A stretch of DNA of 64,000 nt from an uncultured Pseudomonadales bacterium. Its GTDB lineage: Bacteria; Pseudomonadota; Gammaproteobacteria; Pseudomonadales; UBA7434. Under the pieces are notes generated by a model that saw only the letters and a program-made list of their open reading frames with translations, did not search any database and was not told the DNA's origin. Positions 37,044-47,900 of this stretch are shown piece by piece. The DNA lies in NCBI GenBank assembly GCA_943788835.1, contig CALSRU010000008.1, forward strand, positions 29,052 to 93,051, given 5' to 3'. Position 1 is the first letter of the stretch. Every line of letters starts with the position of its first letter. The position numbers and the translations under genes were made by a program.

Positions 37044-39887
37044 ATGAGTGAAGATAAAAACCAATACAAGCATACCTTAAACTTGCCTAGCACGGGGTTC
37101 CCCATGAAGGCGAATTTGGCTCAGCGTGAACCTGCGAGGCTCAAAAATTGGTATGCAAAAAATACCTATCAGAAAATTCGTGAAAAGTTTTCTGGGAGGG
37201 AGCAATTCATATTACATGACGGGCCGCCATATGCTAACGGCGATATTCATATTGGTCATGCGGTTAATAAAATTCTTAAAGATATTATTGTCAAGGCAAA
37301 AACTTTGCAGGGCTTTGATGCGCCCTATGTGCCTGGCTGGGATTGTCATGGCTTGCCTATAGAGCACAAAGTTGAGACCAAAGTAGGTAAGGCGGGCGTA
37401 AAAATTGATCATGCCCAATTTCGCAGTAAATGTCGCGAATACGCTCGTAAACAAGTTGATGGCCAGCGCAAGGATTTTATCCGGTTGGGCGTGTTGGGTG
37501 ATTGGGATAATCCCTACCTTACAATGAATTATGACACCGAGGCTGGCATAGTCCGAGCGTTAGGCAAGATTGTCGAGCGTGGTCATCTAGTCCGAGGATT
37601 CAAGCCAGTTTATTGGAGTGTTGTGGGTGGTTCTGCGTTAGCTGAAGCTGAAGTTGAGTATCAAGATAAGACTTCTTTCGCTATCGATGTGGCTTTTACT
37701 GTGGCTAATGCAACACAATTTTCTGATCTGGCAGGGGGTATTGATGGCGGCGGCGAAATTGCCGTGGTTATCTGGACTACAACGCCATGGACTTTGCCTG
37801 CCAATCAGGCCGTATCGCTCAATGCAGAGCTTGATTATGTAGCGGTAGAGTGTGCGCCTGAGTCTATGGGTGGACATGTTCGTCGCTTAGTAGTGGCTGA
37901 GGCTTTACTTGAGTCGTTAGTCAAGCGCTACCAGTTAAATGAATATCGTATTGTGGGCCGATTTACAGGCAAAGCCGTTGAGCATCAATTGTTGGCGCAT
38001 CCTTTTTACGACAAACAGGTTCCTATTATTCTCGGCGATCATGTCACAACTGATGCTGGTACTGGTTGCGTGCATACCGCGCCAGACCATGGCGTTGATG
38101 ATTTTGTGGTGGCGCAACGCTACGGCATCGAAACGCTTAACTTGGTTGGCGGTAACGGTGTATATAGTGAGCGAACCGAGCGGTTTGCGGGTGAGCACGT
38201 TTATAAGGTTGATCGGCCTATTGTTGAGTTACTGCGCGAGAAAAATTGCTTGTGTGCAGATGAAAAAATCACGCACAGCTTTCCTCATTGTTGGAGGACT
38301 AAAACCCCGCTAATTTTTCGCGCAACGCCGCAATGGTTTATTGGTATGCAGCAGAAAAACCTTCTCGATGAAGTTAAGCGCGCGTGTGATTTAGTACAGT
38401 GGGTTCCTGATTGGGGGCGAGCTCGGATGGACGGTATGTTAGCTAGCAGTCCCGATTGGTGTATTTCGCGTCAGCGTACCTGGGGAGTACCCATCACGTT
38501 ATTTGTGGATAAGGACACACAAGAGCTACACCCCAAGACTATTGAGCTGGTGGAGCAGGTTGCCCAGCGCATAGAGGCTACTGGCATTGAAGCTTGGTTT
38601 GAGCTCGAAGCCGCCGAATTATTGGGTGCTGACGCTGACCAGTATACGAAAGTTACCGACACGCTCGATGTGTGGTTTGATTCCGGTGTGACGCATTATT
38701 CCGTACTGCGTCAGACGAAAGGTTTACGTTACCCTGCCGACCTCTACTTAGAAGGCTCCGATCAGCATCGAGGCTGGTTTCAATCTTCATTAAAAACCTC
38801 TATGGCTATGCACGGGACGCCGCCTTATAAGGCAGTGCTTACTCATGGCTTCGTAGTTGATGCTGAAGGCAAAAAGATGTCCAAGTCGACCGGCAATATT
38901 GTTGCGCCGCAAACGGTCATGAACGAGTTGGGTGCAGATGTATTGCGCTTATGGGTCGCTGCCACAGATTTTAGTTCCGAGATGTCCGTCTCGACTGAAA
39001 TATTAAAGCGTGTAGCCGATTCTTATCGACGCATTCGTAACACTGCGCGATTTTTATTGTCGAACCTTGATGGCTTTGATCCAGCAACCGATTTAGTTCC
39101 TAACGAAAATCTTTTGTTACTAGATCGGTGGGCGATTACGAGAGCGGCGCAAATGCAAGAAGAAATTATGCAGGCGTATAATGATTATCAGTTACACCAT
39201 ATTTATCAAAAATTACATAATTTTTGCGTGGTAGATCTGGGGGGAATTTATCTCGATATTATTAAAGATCGTCAGTACACCACGCAAGCTAATAGTTTGG
39301 CGCGGCGTTCGGCACAAACCGCGCTGTACCATACAATTGAAGCGTTCACGCGTTGGATCGCTCCGATTTTGAGTTTTACCGCTGATGAGTTACATGAATT
39401 TATTCCGGGGCAGCGTAGCGATTCGATTTTTCTTGAAGAAAATTATGCGGGAGTCTCTAATCTACTTGACCCTCAGACCAATGAAACGCAGCTTATGGAC
39501 GTTTTGTGTGCGGTTAAAGTTGCAGTGAATAAGGCTCTTGAGAGTAAGCGCGGAGAAGGAGAGTTGGGTGGCTCGTTGGAGGCAGAAGTGGTCTTGTATG
39601 CTAATGCAGATATTGCCGAGCATCTCCAAACCTTAGGCGATGAATTGCGCTTTGCGCTCATTACTTCGGGTGCTAGTGTTGTTGAAGGTGTGGATAAGGC
39701 TCCGGCTGGCGCGTTGACTACCGAGATCGACGGACTGCTATTGGTGGTAGCGAAGAGTGAGTATAAAAAATGCTCGCGCTGTTGGCATTTGCGGCCAGAG
39801 GTGGGGTCGATAGCTGCTCATCCGGCTTTGTGTCAGCGCTGCGTCGATAATGTCGATGGTGAAGGTGAAACACGGAGCTTCGCTTGA
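37044..39887 (+). CDS. ileS: Isoleucyl-tRNA synthetase IleS
   Basis: A class I aminoacyl-tRNA synthetase of 947 residues. The HIGH motif is [12 protein letters not shown] near residue 65 and KMSKS is [12 protein letters not shown] near 610; between them is the CP1 editing domain ([25 protein letters not shown]). The C-terminus carries the zinc site [12 protein letters not shown] and [11 protein letters not shown] that is typical of the bacterial, mupirocin-sensitive type. It overlaps lspA by one base. Confidence 0.98.
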   Translation: MSEDKNQYKHTLNLPSTGFPMKANLAQREPARLKNWYAKNTYQKIREKFSGREQFILHDGPPYANGDIHIGHAVNKILKDIIVKAKTLQGFDAPYVPGWDCHGLPIEHKVETKVGKAGVKIDHAQFRSKCREYARKQVDGQRKDFIRLGVLGDWDNPYLTMNYDTEAGIVRALGKIVERGHLVRGFKPVYWSVVGGSALAEAEVEYQDKTSFAIDVAFTVANATQFSDLAGGIDGGGEIAVVIWTTTPWTLPANQAVSLNAELDYVAVECAPESMGGHVRRLVVAEALLESLVKRYQLNEYRIVGRFTGKAVEHQLLAHPFYDKQVPIILGDHVTTDAGTGCVHTAPDHGVDDFVVAQRYGIETLNLVGGNGVYSERTERFAGEHVYKVDRPIVELLREKNCLCADEKITHSFPHCWRTKTPLIFRATPQWFIGMQQKNLLDEVKRACDLVQWVPDWGRARMDGMLASSPDWCISRQRTWGVPITLFVDKDTQELHPKTIELVEQVAQRIEATGIEAWFELEAAELLGADADQYTKVTDTLDVWFDSGVTHYSVLRQTKGLRYPADLYLEGSDQHRGWFQSSLKTSMAMHGTPPYKAVLTHGFVVDAEGKKMSKSTGNIVAPQTVMNELGADVLRLWVAATDFSSEMSVSTEILKRVADSYRRIRNTARFLLSNLDGFDPATDLVPNENLLLLDRWAITRAAQMQEEIMQAYNDYQLHHIYQKLHNFCVVDLGGIYLDIIKDRQYTTQANSLARRSAQTALYHTIEAFTRWIAPILSFTADELHEFIPGQRSDSIFLEENYAGVSNLLDPQTNETQLMDVLCAVKVAVNKALESKRGEGELGGSLEAEVVLYANADIAEHLQTLGDELRFALITSGASVVEGVDKAPAGALTTEIDGLLLVVAKSEYKKCSRCWHLRPEVGSIAAHPALCQRCVDNVDGEGETRSFA

Positions 39888-40408
39888 TGCTGCCAGTTTT
39901 CAAAATGAGTACTGCGCGCTGGTGGTATCTATTGGCACTGATCATTATTACGCTTGATCAGTTGAGTAAGCACTGGATTCAGTCTAATTTTGAACTCTAC
40001 GAACGCTTGCCATTACTTTCTTTTCTTGATTTTACGCTGGTTTATAATGAGGGCGCGGCTTGGAGCTTTCTCAGTGATGCCGGCGGGTGGCAGCGCTGGT
40101 TGTTTACCGCGATTTCCTTGGTTGTGAGTGTGGTATTAGTGGTTTGGATGGCTCGTCTGCAGGCAAACCAGTATTTATTATTTATTGCGTTGACTCTCAT
40201 TCTTGGGGGCGCCGTAGGTAATTTAATAGACCGTGTGCTGCTGGGTAAGGTGGTCGACTTTGTATTGGTCTATTACCGCGATTGGTATTTTCCGGCTTTT
40301 AATGTTGCAGACGCGGCTATTTCTTTGGGGGCTGCTTTTATGTTGCTTGATATGTTTATTAATCGCGGCGATGTCGATAATCATGCGCACGAAAAAACGG
40401 CGTCGTAA
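39887..40408 (+). CDS. lspA: Signal peptidase II (lipoprotein signal peptidase) LspA
   Basis: An inner-membrane aspartyl protease that removes signal peptides from diacylated prolipoproteins. The 173 residues form four membrane helices. The catalytic aspartates are in GNLIDRVLLGKVVDF and FPAFNVADAAISLGA; DQLSKHWI is the first conserved block. The start overlaps the ileS stop as TGATG with GGAG upstream; the ATG at 39905 is the shorter alternative. ileS-lspA pairing is widespread. Confidence 0.95.
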   Translation: MLPVFKMSTARWWYLLALIIITLDQLSKHWIQSNFELYERLPLLSFLDFTLVYNEGAAWSFLSDAGGWQRWLFTAISLVVSVVLVVWMARLQANQYLLFIALTLILGGAVGNLIDRVLLGKVVDFVLVYYRDWYFPAFNVADAAISLGAAFMLLDMFINRGDVDNHAHEKTAS

Positions 40409-40465
40409 CGATGAATTTTGGGGCAGTACTATAAAGTGAATATCGTCAAAAAAGAGGGGGCAGTG

Positions 40466-40867
40466 ATGATTAATTTCTCATTGTGCCTGGCCGGTGGTGA
40501 AATTATCGACTCGAATTACGATCAACCGGCAGTGAAATATGTGTTCGGTTCAGGTGATATGCTCGAGGGATTCGAGCGTCAGCTATTAGGTATGAGTGTT
40601 GGCGAAGAAAGGCATTGCGTCGTTGTTGCTTCGGATGCGTTTGGTGAGCATCGCGAAGAAAACTTGCAAAAATTTAAACATAGCCACTTCGATAAAAGTA
40701 TTGAACTGCGTCAAGGTTTGGTTGTTTCATTTACCGATGCTGCTGGGGCTGAGTTGCCTGGTGTTGTGGCGTCTATTGATGAGGCCTATGTCGAGGTCGA
40801 CTTTAATCATCCACTGGCTGGTAAAGATATTGAATTCAATGTCACCATTCATGAAATTTTAGACTAA
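40466..40867 (+). CDS. fkpB: FKBP-type peptidyl-prolyl isomerase FkpB (SlpA-like)
   Basis: A 133-residue SlyD-like two-domain FKBP. The FKBP half is split by an insert-in-flap chaperone domain: the first part opens [24 protein letters not shown] and [24 protein letters not shown], the insert runs about 70-115, and the fold closes with [21 protein letters not shown]. It probably assists folding by cis-trans isomerisation of prolyl bonds. The ATG at 40466 follows AGAGGGGG at ideal distance; the track start (TTG, 40418) is unlikely. It lies 14 nt before ispH. Confidence 0.92.
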   Translation: MINFSLCLAGGEIIDSNYDQPAVKYVFGSGDMLEGFERQLLGMSVGEERHCVVVASDAFGEHREENLQKFKHSHFDKSIELRQGLVVSFTDAAGAELPGVVASIDEAYVEVDFNHPLAGKDIEFNVTIHEILD

Positions 40868-40881
40868 CGGTATTCTTTTCT

Positions 40882-41826
40882 ATGCAGCTTAAACTTGCTA
40901 ATCCGCGTGGATTTTGCGCCGGTGTTGATCGAGCAATCGACATTGTAAATCGCGCTCTTGATGTATTTGGCGCGCCCATTTATGTGCGTCATGAAGTCGT
41001 ACACAATAAGTTCGTGGTCGACAGTTTACGTGAACGTGGTGCAATCTTTGTTGATGAGTTGGTAGAAATTCCCGACGATGTTATTGTCATTTTTAGCGCG
41101 CATGGTGTTTCACGCGCCGTGCGCGAAGAGGCTGAGCAGAGGGGTTTAAAAATATTTGATGCCACTTGTCCGCTGGTCACTAAGGTGCACATGGAGGTCG
41201 TGCGACATAGCCGCCAGGGCGAAGAGTGCATATTGATAGGCCATCAGGGCCACCCCGAGGTTGAGGGCACTATGGGCCAGTACGATAAAAGTAATGGTGG
41301 CGATGTTTATCTCGTTGAGACAGTTCAAGACGTTGATTCCTTGCAAGTTCGCAACCCAGAGTCTTTGTTCTATGTCACCCAGACGACGTTATCGATGGAT
41401 GATACCTCTCTGGTTATTGATGCTCTGCGCGCTCGATTTCCAGCTGTTCAGGGACCTAAAAAAGATGATATTTGTTATGCTACCCAAAATCGCCAAGATG
41501 CCGTGCGTGAGTTGGCGTCTGCATGTGATTTGCTGTTGGTGGTTGGTTCGCCAAACAGTTCAAATTCGAATCGACTTTCGGAGCTAGCGGAACGTTCAGG
41601 CACCGAGGCACATTTGATCGATTCAGCGCAGGATATTCAACACGCTTGGTTAGAGGGCAAGCAGTGCGTAGGTATTACCGCGGGGGCTTCTGCGCCGGAG
41701 GTGCTAGTGCAGCAGGTGATCAATTATTTGCGTGAACAAGGTGCCGATGCACCCTTGGAGCAGGCAGGTACCCCAGAAACCATCACGTTTTCTATGCCTA
41801 AGGAATTGCGCCTAGTCGAGCAATAA
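40882..41826 (+). CDS. ispH: 4-hydroxy-3-methylbut-2-enyl diphosphate reductase IspH
   Basis: The last enzyme of the MEP isoprenoid pathway; it makes IPP and DMAPP using a 4Fe-4S cluster. The three cluster cysteines are seen in [23 protein letters not shown] and [11 protein letters not shown]; the substrate-binding segment [11 protein letters not shown] and ITAGASAPE are also intact. The 314 residues match E. coli (316). Last gene of the ribF operon and, as in Pseudomonas, directly next to the minor pilin genes. Confidence 0.97.
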   Translation: MQLKLANPRGFCAGVDRAIDIVNRALDVFGAPIYVRHEVVHNKFVVDSLRERGAIFVDELVEIPDDVIVIFSAHGVSRAVREEAEQRGLKIFDATCPLVTKVHMEVVRHSRQGEECILIGHQGHPEVEGTMGQYDKSNGGDVYLVETVQDVDSLQVRNPESLFYVTQTTLSMDDTSLVIDALRARFPAVQGPKKDDICYATQNRQDAVRELASACDLLLVVGSPNSSNSNRLSELAERSGTEAHLIDSAQDIQHAWLEGKQCVGITAGASAPEVLVQQVINYLREQGADAPLEQAGTPETITFSMPKELRLVEQ

Positions 41827-41981
41827 GCAGCGCCTGCGCAATGCGCTTTGTGGCCAGTGAATTCTAGTTTTAATCTAACCTTTTATTGCAAATCAATAAG
41901 GTCTTCCAGCCTCACTTGCGCCTCGAATATCGCACTAAGCTCGCTTTGAGCTTGGCTTGGTTGACGTTGGTCAGCCAATTT

Positions 41982-41999
41982 ATACCGCTCAGGCGGTAT
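41982..41999. repeat. Small perfect hairpin between ispH and fimT
   Basis: ATACCGC and GCGGTAT form a perfect 7-bp stem with a TCAG loop, about 155 bases after ispH and 110 before the pilin operon. No T-run follows, so it is not a classic terminator. It could be an operator or part of the pilin leader. Confidence 0.35.
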
Positions 42000-42108
42000 C
42001 AGCTAGCGCTAAAGGCATTTCTCAACAACACTTAGCTTTGTCTACGAAAAGAATTGCCTGTGGTTTAATTTCTGCTCCGCTGCAGGTTCTTTATTGAACA
42101 AGGTGCCA

Positions 42109-42681
42109 ATGGCTAAGCAATCCCCCCCACAGCAAATGCCCCCTTTATCTCGCTTGGCGCTTAAAGTGTCGTGCGGCTTTACTCTGCTAGAACTAATGGT
42201 GGTGTTGGCTATCGCGGGTATTTTGGCAGCTGTGGCCGGTCCAAGCTTTCAAAACATGATTAAAAGTAGTGCTGTGATCACCGAGAGGGATCAGCTAGCC
42301 ACGGCGGTGAAAATGACACGAGGCGAGGCGATCTATCGCAAAACATCAGCTACTTTGTGTGCTAGCAACGATCAGGCATCTTGCTCGGCTGCTGCTGACT
42401 GGAAAGACGGCTGGATTATTTTTTCTGATGACGATGGCGATGGTGTATTCGATGCTGGCGACGACACGCTCATCGATGTCAGCTACGGCAATACATCGTT
42501 GCGTGTCGGCAATGATGGCAGTGGCGGTATGCTGACCTTCTCGCCAAGTGGTATGAAAATTCCGGCGGGCTCTGCTGTGGTTGGCTTTTGTGATGAGGAT
42601 AGTGATTCCAATGTCACAGGCCATGCCTTCACCGTCAGCTCAGTTGGTGGCGTGCGCTACGAGGGAGATCCGGGCTGTTAG
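42109..42681 (+). CDS. Minor pilin of the FimT/FimU (GspH) family
   Basis: A type IV minor pilin, one of the pilus-tip priming proteins. The prepilin cleavage site is G/FTLLELMVV (near residue 25-32), followed by the hydrophobic assembly helix with Glu at +5. The C-terminal beta domain has two Cys (CASNDQASC) and an acidic turn DDDGDGVFDAGDD common to the family, then a final Cys pair. The leader is long (about 24 residues). The ATG at 42109 follows AAGG at good spacing; the TTG at 42094 is less likely. First gene of the operon; whether it corresponds to fimT or fimU of Pseudomonas is unclear. Confidence 0.88.
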   Translation: MAKQSPPQQMPPLSRLALKVSCGFTLLELMVVLAIAGILAAVAGPSFQNMIKSSAVITERDQLATAVKMTRGEAIYRKTSATLCASNDQASCSAAADWKDGWIIFSDDDGDGVFDAGDDTLIDVSYGNTSLRVGNDGSGGMLTFSPSGMKIPAGSAVVGFCDEDSDSNVTGHAFTVSSVGGVRYEGDPGC

Positions 42682-42739
42682 TTCAAGCCGAAGCTTAGTT
42701 ACCTAATGTCTTTTTAACAATATAGCAGCGATATAAACT

Positions 42740-43291
42740 ATGTCTGTTCAACGACTACCCAACTTATCAAAAATAGCCAAATCACACGGTTTTACGCTCA
42801 TAGAGGTGATGGTTACTGTCTTCATTCTTTCAGTAGGCATTTTAGGTGTGGCTGGGATGCAGGCAGTTAGTGTGCGCGAGTCAGGTAACACTTATCATCG
42901 CACGCAAGCTGATTTGTTAGTAGGTGATATTGTAGACCGGATGCGGGCTAATCGTAATGAATCTCGTTTGGGTGCGGCAAGCGGTTATCTTGCAGATCCC
43001 GCTACCGCAGCGGCGACCGATTGTTCAAGTACTATTTGTGACGAGGCGACGCTGGCTACTTATGATTTATATCAATGGCGCCAAGCCATACAGCGATCTA
43101 ATTTGCCGGCCGGAATGTCTAATGTTTTATTTGTCCAAAATATTAGCGATGCATCTGGCGCAGTGATAGTGGGCTCAGTTTTTACGGTGCAGGTTTTTTG
43201 GGACGAAAACCGTGATGGTGATAGTGGGCAAGGTTGCGATCCCAGTGATGCGGCGGACATGTCGTGCGCAAGCTTGACGATTCAAATTTAA
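42740..43291 (+). CDS. pilV: Type IV pilus minor pilin PilV
   Basis: A 183-residue pseudopilin with processing site HG/FTLIEVMVTVFILSVGILGVAGMQ, the long PilV-type first helix with VGILG. The rest is a beta-rich domain with Cys residues (TDCSSTICDEATL and GCDPSDAADMSC). PilV, W and X form the priming core at the pilus tip with PilY1. It lies 58 nt after the FimT-like gene, in the standard order; the ribosome site is weak. Confidence 0.9.
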   Translation: MSVQRLPNLSKIAKSHGFTLIEVMVTVFILSVGILGVAGMQAVSVRESGNTYHRTQADLLVGDIVDRMRANRNESRLGAASGYLADPATAAATDCSSTICDEATLATYDLYQWRQAIQRSNLPAGMSNVLFVQNISDASGAVIVGSVFTVQVFWDENRDGDSGQGCDPSDAADMSCASLTIQI

Positions 43292-43394
43292 ATTGAAGTT
43301 GGTTCACTCTCAAGTGTTGAGGCGACGCTAATCAAGCACGGTTTTTTTCATAGGGGCTGACCGTGCAACGTAATTTTAAGTAGGGATAAAAATA

Positions 43395-44300
43395 GTGAGA
43401 AAGAGTGTATTGGCAAAAGCAAATAAAAGACGCGCTAGCCAGTCTCATCAACGCGGTGTGACTCTCATTGAGCTATTGGTTGCGTTGGTTATTGGTCTTT
43501 TTTTAGTGGTTGGCATGTTGCAGGTATTTGTTGGCAGCCGGCAGTCGTTAGATGTGATTAGGGCGCAGTCTTCGATGCAGGAGGCTGCCCGGTTTGGTTT
43601 TAATTTCATGGCGAAAGCTACTAGACAAGCCGGATATCTCAACGCCGGTGCCATGACTAATAACGATTTGTTTGCCGCTGAGCTAGTCAATAAATTTCAG
43701 ATGGTTGAATACAGTGAAGATTTAAAGCCGTGGGTTGATGAGATATGGGCAGCTCAGGACAACTTTGTTGCCTTGGGTCTAATTAGTGGTGAAGACAATT
43801 TTTCCGGAGCGGTAGCCGGGATTGATGTGGCGGCTGACACCGATGTGTTGCGAGTGCGCTTGCAGGGTGATCCTGATGGTTTAATGGCTGATTGCGAAGG
43901 GGTAGATTTAACTACCGACAGCAATTTATACGTCAACATGACGTTTTTTATCAGTCAAGATGATCAGTTGTATTGTCGTGTTTTTGATGGCTCTGCCAAT
44001 AGGTCGCCAGTGGCTTTAGTTTCGGGCATAGAGAATATGCAAATTCAGTATGGGGTGGCTACTGATCCTGGCAGTCGGTTTGTCGTTACTCAGTATGTCA
44101 CGGGCGATGCTGTGGTCGATTGGACTCGTGTAATGACTGTGCGCGTTGCTATATTGGCGGTGTCAGATAATGAGCCCCTTGATCGCAGTGCGCAGCAATA
44201 TGATTTGCTAGATGAAGAGGGGCTCTCTTTCAGCGATGGTAAAGCGCGACAGGTGTTTACCCAAACTATTGCTTTGCGAGGCAATTTATCTAATGGTTAA
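43395..44300 (+). CDS. pilW: Type IV pilus minor pilin PilW
   Basis: A 301-residue pseudopilin starting with GTG after AGGGA. The cleavage motif is RG/VTLIELLVALVIGLFLVVGMLQVF, followed by the PilW-typical RQSLDVIRAQSSMQEAARFGFNFMAKATRQAGY segment. The large C-terminal domain (about 60-300) is family-specific and probably beta-rich. It functions in the tip complex with PilV, PilX and PilY1. 16 nt separate it from the pilX start chosen here. Confidence 0.9.
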   Translation: MRKSVLAKANKRRASQSHQRGVTLIELLVALVIGLFLVVGMLQVFVGSRQSLDVIRAQSSMQEAARFGFNFMAKATRQAGYLNAGAMTNNDLFAAELVNKFQMVEYSEDLKPWVDEIWAAQDNFVALGLISGEDNFSGAVAGIDVAADTDVLRVRLQGDPDGLMADCEGVDLTTDSNLYVNMTFFISQDDQLYCRVFDGSANRSPVALVSGIENMQIQYGVATDPGSRFVVTQYVTGDAVVDWTRVMTVRVAILAVSDNEPLDRSAQQYDLLDEEGLSFSDGKARQVFTQTIALRGNLSNG

Positions 44301-44316
44301 TTTCAGACAGGAAAAA

Positions 44317-44880
44317 ATGGTGAAGGAGTGTTCACTTAACGAGAGTCTCAACTCCTCAATGGTTAGTAGAGCTCGCCAGCAAGGTGCCGTCTTACTGACA
44401 GGATTGGTTTTGTTATTTGTCATCACCTTGTTGGGTGTGAGCGGTATGCAATCGGTTACCTTAGACGAGCGTATTATTAGCAATATGCAAAGCGCAAGCT
44501 TAGCTTTTCATGGTGCCGAGGCGGCCTTGTCAAACTGTGAGGCCAATGTGCAGGCTCAGCTGGGCAGCGTGTATGCTTATGGGTCTTTCCCTGCCGATTG
44601 GTGGGACAACGAAAATTTCTGGGCTAGCACAGGCGAGGAAACTACATTTGTCGGTCAGGTTGTTCAGTCGCCGCGCTGTGTCATTGAGTATATTGGTGAT
44701 GGTGCGGCCAGCAGCGAGCTTAATTATGCACCCACAAATTCAGCCTCAAGCCGACCCACTTATCGAGTAACGGCTTATTCAAAAGGCGGTGATTCGGCAA
44801 CGGAAGCGGTGCTTGAAAGTGTATTTATATGCCCTGGTGGCTGTTTTACCGCAGCTGATATTACGCAGTATGGCGGTTGA
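44317..44880 (+). CDS. pilX: Type IV pilus minor pilin PilX
   Basis: A 187-residue minor pilin. Instead of the G/FTLIE site it has the PilX-type QQG/AVLLTGLVLLFVITLLGVSGMQSV, lacking Glu5, then LDERIISNMQSASLAFHGAEAALSNCEA, a hallmark of PilX. The C-terminal domain holds Cys residues (RCVIEY, ICPGGCF). The start was trimmed from 44212 to the ATG at 44317, which has AGGA 6 nt upstream and does not overlap pilW. It is followed by pilY1. Confidence 0.88.
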   Translation: MVKECSLNESLNSSMVSRARQQGAVLLTGLVLLFVITLLGVSGMQSVTLDERIISNMQSASLAFHGAEAALSNCEANVQAQLGSVYAYGSFPADWWDNENFWASTGEETTFVGQVVQSPRCVIEYIGDGAASSELNYAPTNSASSRPTYRVTAYSKGGDSATEAVLESVFICPGGCFTAADITQYGG

Positions 44881-44923
44881 TAGCATTCCTGTTTAGTCAA
44901 ACGGTTGGGTTGGAGAAGGCTTC

Positions 44924-47900
44924 ATGAGATTTTTATTCTTGGCGCAAGAGAAAGCGCATGGCTGTTGCCGTTGGGTGATGCTTACAGTGGCTTCGATTTA
45001 TGTCTCCATGGGAGGGCATTTGGCTGGCGCGCAGGTACTTAATCTGAGTGACTTGCCGCTAAGTGTCCAAAGTGAAATACCCGCCAATATTATCGTATCG
45101 TTAGATGACTCAGGCAGTATGGCGTGGGGATGGATGCCAGATGGCCTCAATAATAATTGGCGAAGAAATTTCTATCGCTCTAGCCATTACAATAAAATAT
45201 ATTATTCGCCTAGCGTGACCTATACGCCGCCCAGTTTTGCTACGGGAGCGAGCGCAACGAATGCTAATTTCGACGCAGCTATTCGCGGTTATTATTACGC
45301 TGACGATCGCCGTGATATTGTTAATTTGCGCACGAGCTTTAGTGCTATTTATCATCACTATAGTTTTCAAGATGCACTGCTTTTAGAAGATCGCTATGTG
45401 GATAACGGCTGCCCCACGTGTGCACGGCAGCCAGCTTATTACTTTGAATTTAGTGACGATAATCCAGGCTGTGATGGCAGTGCAGCAGATAAGCGTGTCG
45501 ATCAAGATTGTTACGATAAAATTGTCATAACTGAAGGTGCCAATTATGCAGGCGGCACCAATAGTTATGGGCGTACGCAGGCTGAAGAAGAAGCCAATTT
45601 TGCTAATTGGTATCAGTTTTATGCTATTCGTGCTGATGCGAGTAAGTCTGCTATCCAACGTGCCTTTGTGCCCGATGCGGTGTCCGACTCTGTACGCGTT
45701 GGGCGTCAGGCATTGAATACTGATCAATCAATACGGTCTGGCGGGCCGAGTCAAGATAATCAGAATATTGCTGAGTTCGATCGCGATGAGCGAGCGGGTT
45801 TTTATGAATGGGTTCAATCAGTGCCCACTAATGGCGGTACGCCCTTGCGCAATGCAATTAAACGTGCGGGTGATTATTTTACTCAAGATGCTGCTTACCG
45901 CACCAATGCATCCTCTAATAGCGGCCCAATTGTCGCTTGCCGAATCAATACGCATATTTTGGTCACCGATGGTTTTTACAACGGTGATTGGTTGGCGCCC
46001 AACAACTTTAAGCTCGATCAAACCAACAGAATACTGCCCGATGGCGAAAATTATGTCACAGCTACGGCGCCTATTTATTCGAACCCCTTAGACAGTCGAT
46101 CACTTTCGGACTTAACCTTTCATTACTGGGCAACCGATCTACGCCCAGAGCCCAATAATATTACGCCATTTAAAAGCGAGGTGGATGGGGCTGATCCCGA
46201 CGATTACTGGCATCCACGCAATGATCCTGCAACCTGGCAGCACATGAACTCGTTTGGTATTGCTTTTGGTGCGGAGGGTACGGTCAGTACGGATGAAGCG
46301 ACCTTTGCCGCGTTGCTTGCCGGTACGCGAAACTGGCCGCAAACGTTTGAAGGGCAGTCGACCACCATTGATGATATGTACCATGCTGCGATCAACGGGC
46401 GCGGTGAATTCTTTAATGCAGCCAATCCTAATGAGTTGGTTGATGCGTTGAATAACATTACCGATCGGATTGCTGAACGCTCAGGTAATGTGCCGACTAT
46501 CGGTGCAAGTAGTGGCCGTATTACTGATGGCACGAAGGTTTACATTGCCTCATTTGCAACCGAAAGCTGGAGTGGTGATTTGCGCGCCTATACGGTTTCT
46601 GATGGTTCAGATTTTAAGGGTGGCGGCACTACAGCTACTGGCTGTAACGCTAAGCCGCTGGGGGCTATATGCAATGAAGATAGTCCCGATTGGAGCGCTG
46701 CGGCCAAAAATGATGAACTTGATCTTCATATGAAACCAGCAAGGCGCAACATATTTACCTACGATAATACGTCCGTCCAGGGTGCTGGCGCGCCTTCAGG
46801 ATCAGGGATTGATTTTAGATGGCAAGCCACGACTCAGCTCAATGCCGAACAGCAAGCCTTGCTCAATGACGATGATGGTCGGGGTCAGGAGCGTGTTTAT
46901 TATTTTCGCGGTAAAGATGAACAAGAGCTCGACAATGGTGGCGTATTTAGAACTCGTAGCAGTATAGCTGGGCGCACAGCGCCTGCCTCTCGTGTGGGCG
47001 CCATCGTGCATTCCAACCCCGTGTATGCAGGCCCCGGGGGAGACAACTTACAGTTTTCTTTTCCCGATGATCTTGAAGCGAGTGCCTATAGCATCAATAG
47101 CCGCTCGGCCATTGTCTATGTTGGCGGCAATGACGGCATGTTGCATGGTTACGACGCGAGTGATTCGGCTTCAGCAGGGCAAGAGGTTTTCGCTTATGTC
47201 CCTAATGCCGTTATAAAAAACTTACCAGATTTGACTGATCCGGATTTTAAATCGGGAGCGTTTGCCGATGGCCCGTTAACTCTTCAAGATGCCTTCTACG
47301 ATGGTCGCTGGCGCTCGCTGTTAGTGGGGGGCTTGCGCTCAGGCGGACAAGGTTTTTTCGCATTGAATGTCACCGACCCGCCTAGTGAGTCTAACGCAGA
47401 CCCCGCTCCCATTGTCCAATGGGAATTCACGGATCACGATGACCCGGATATGGGCTACACCTATGGTACGCCTATTATTGCTAAAGCTAATAATGGTGAG
47501 TGGGTAGTGATTGTTGCCAATGGTTATAACTCCCTTGAAGCCGACGGTAATGTGGGTAGTGGAAAAGCCGTGCTTTACGTTCTGGCGGCTGACGACGGTG
47601 AGCTATTGGCAAAATTTGAGGTGGGTAACGGCAGTACCAGTACTCCAAGTGGCCTTTCATCGCCTGTGGCGGTATCTGATTTTGATATTAATAATTTTGC
47701 CACAAAGCCTAGCGGCACCGACCCAGATAATTTCACCGTCGACTATGTTTATGCCGGTGATCTTGATGGCAACCTCTGGAAGTTTGACATAAGCGCAACG
47801 AACCCAGCGCAATGGAATGATGCGGTTCTTATGTATAGTGCCGGCAGTAGTAAGCCCATTACGGCCAAACCGGCTGTAGGAACATTTCCCACCAGAAGCG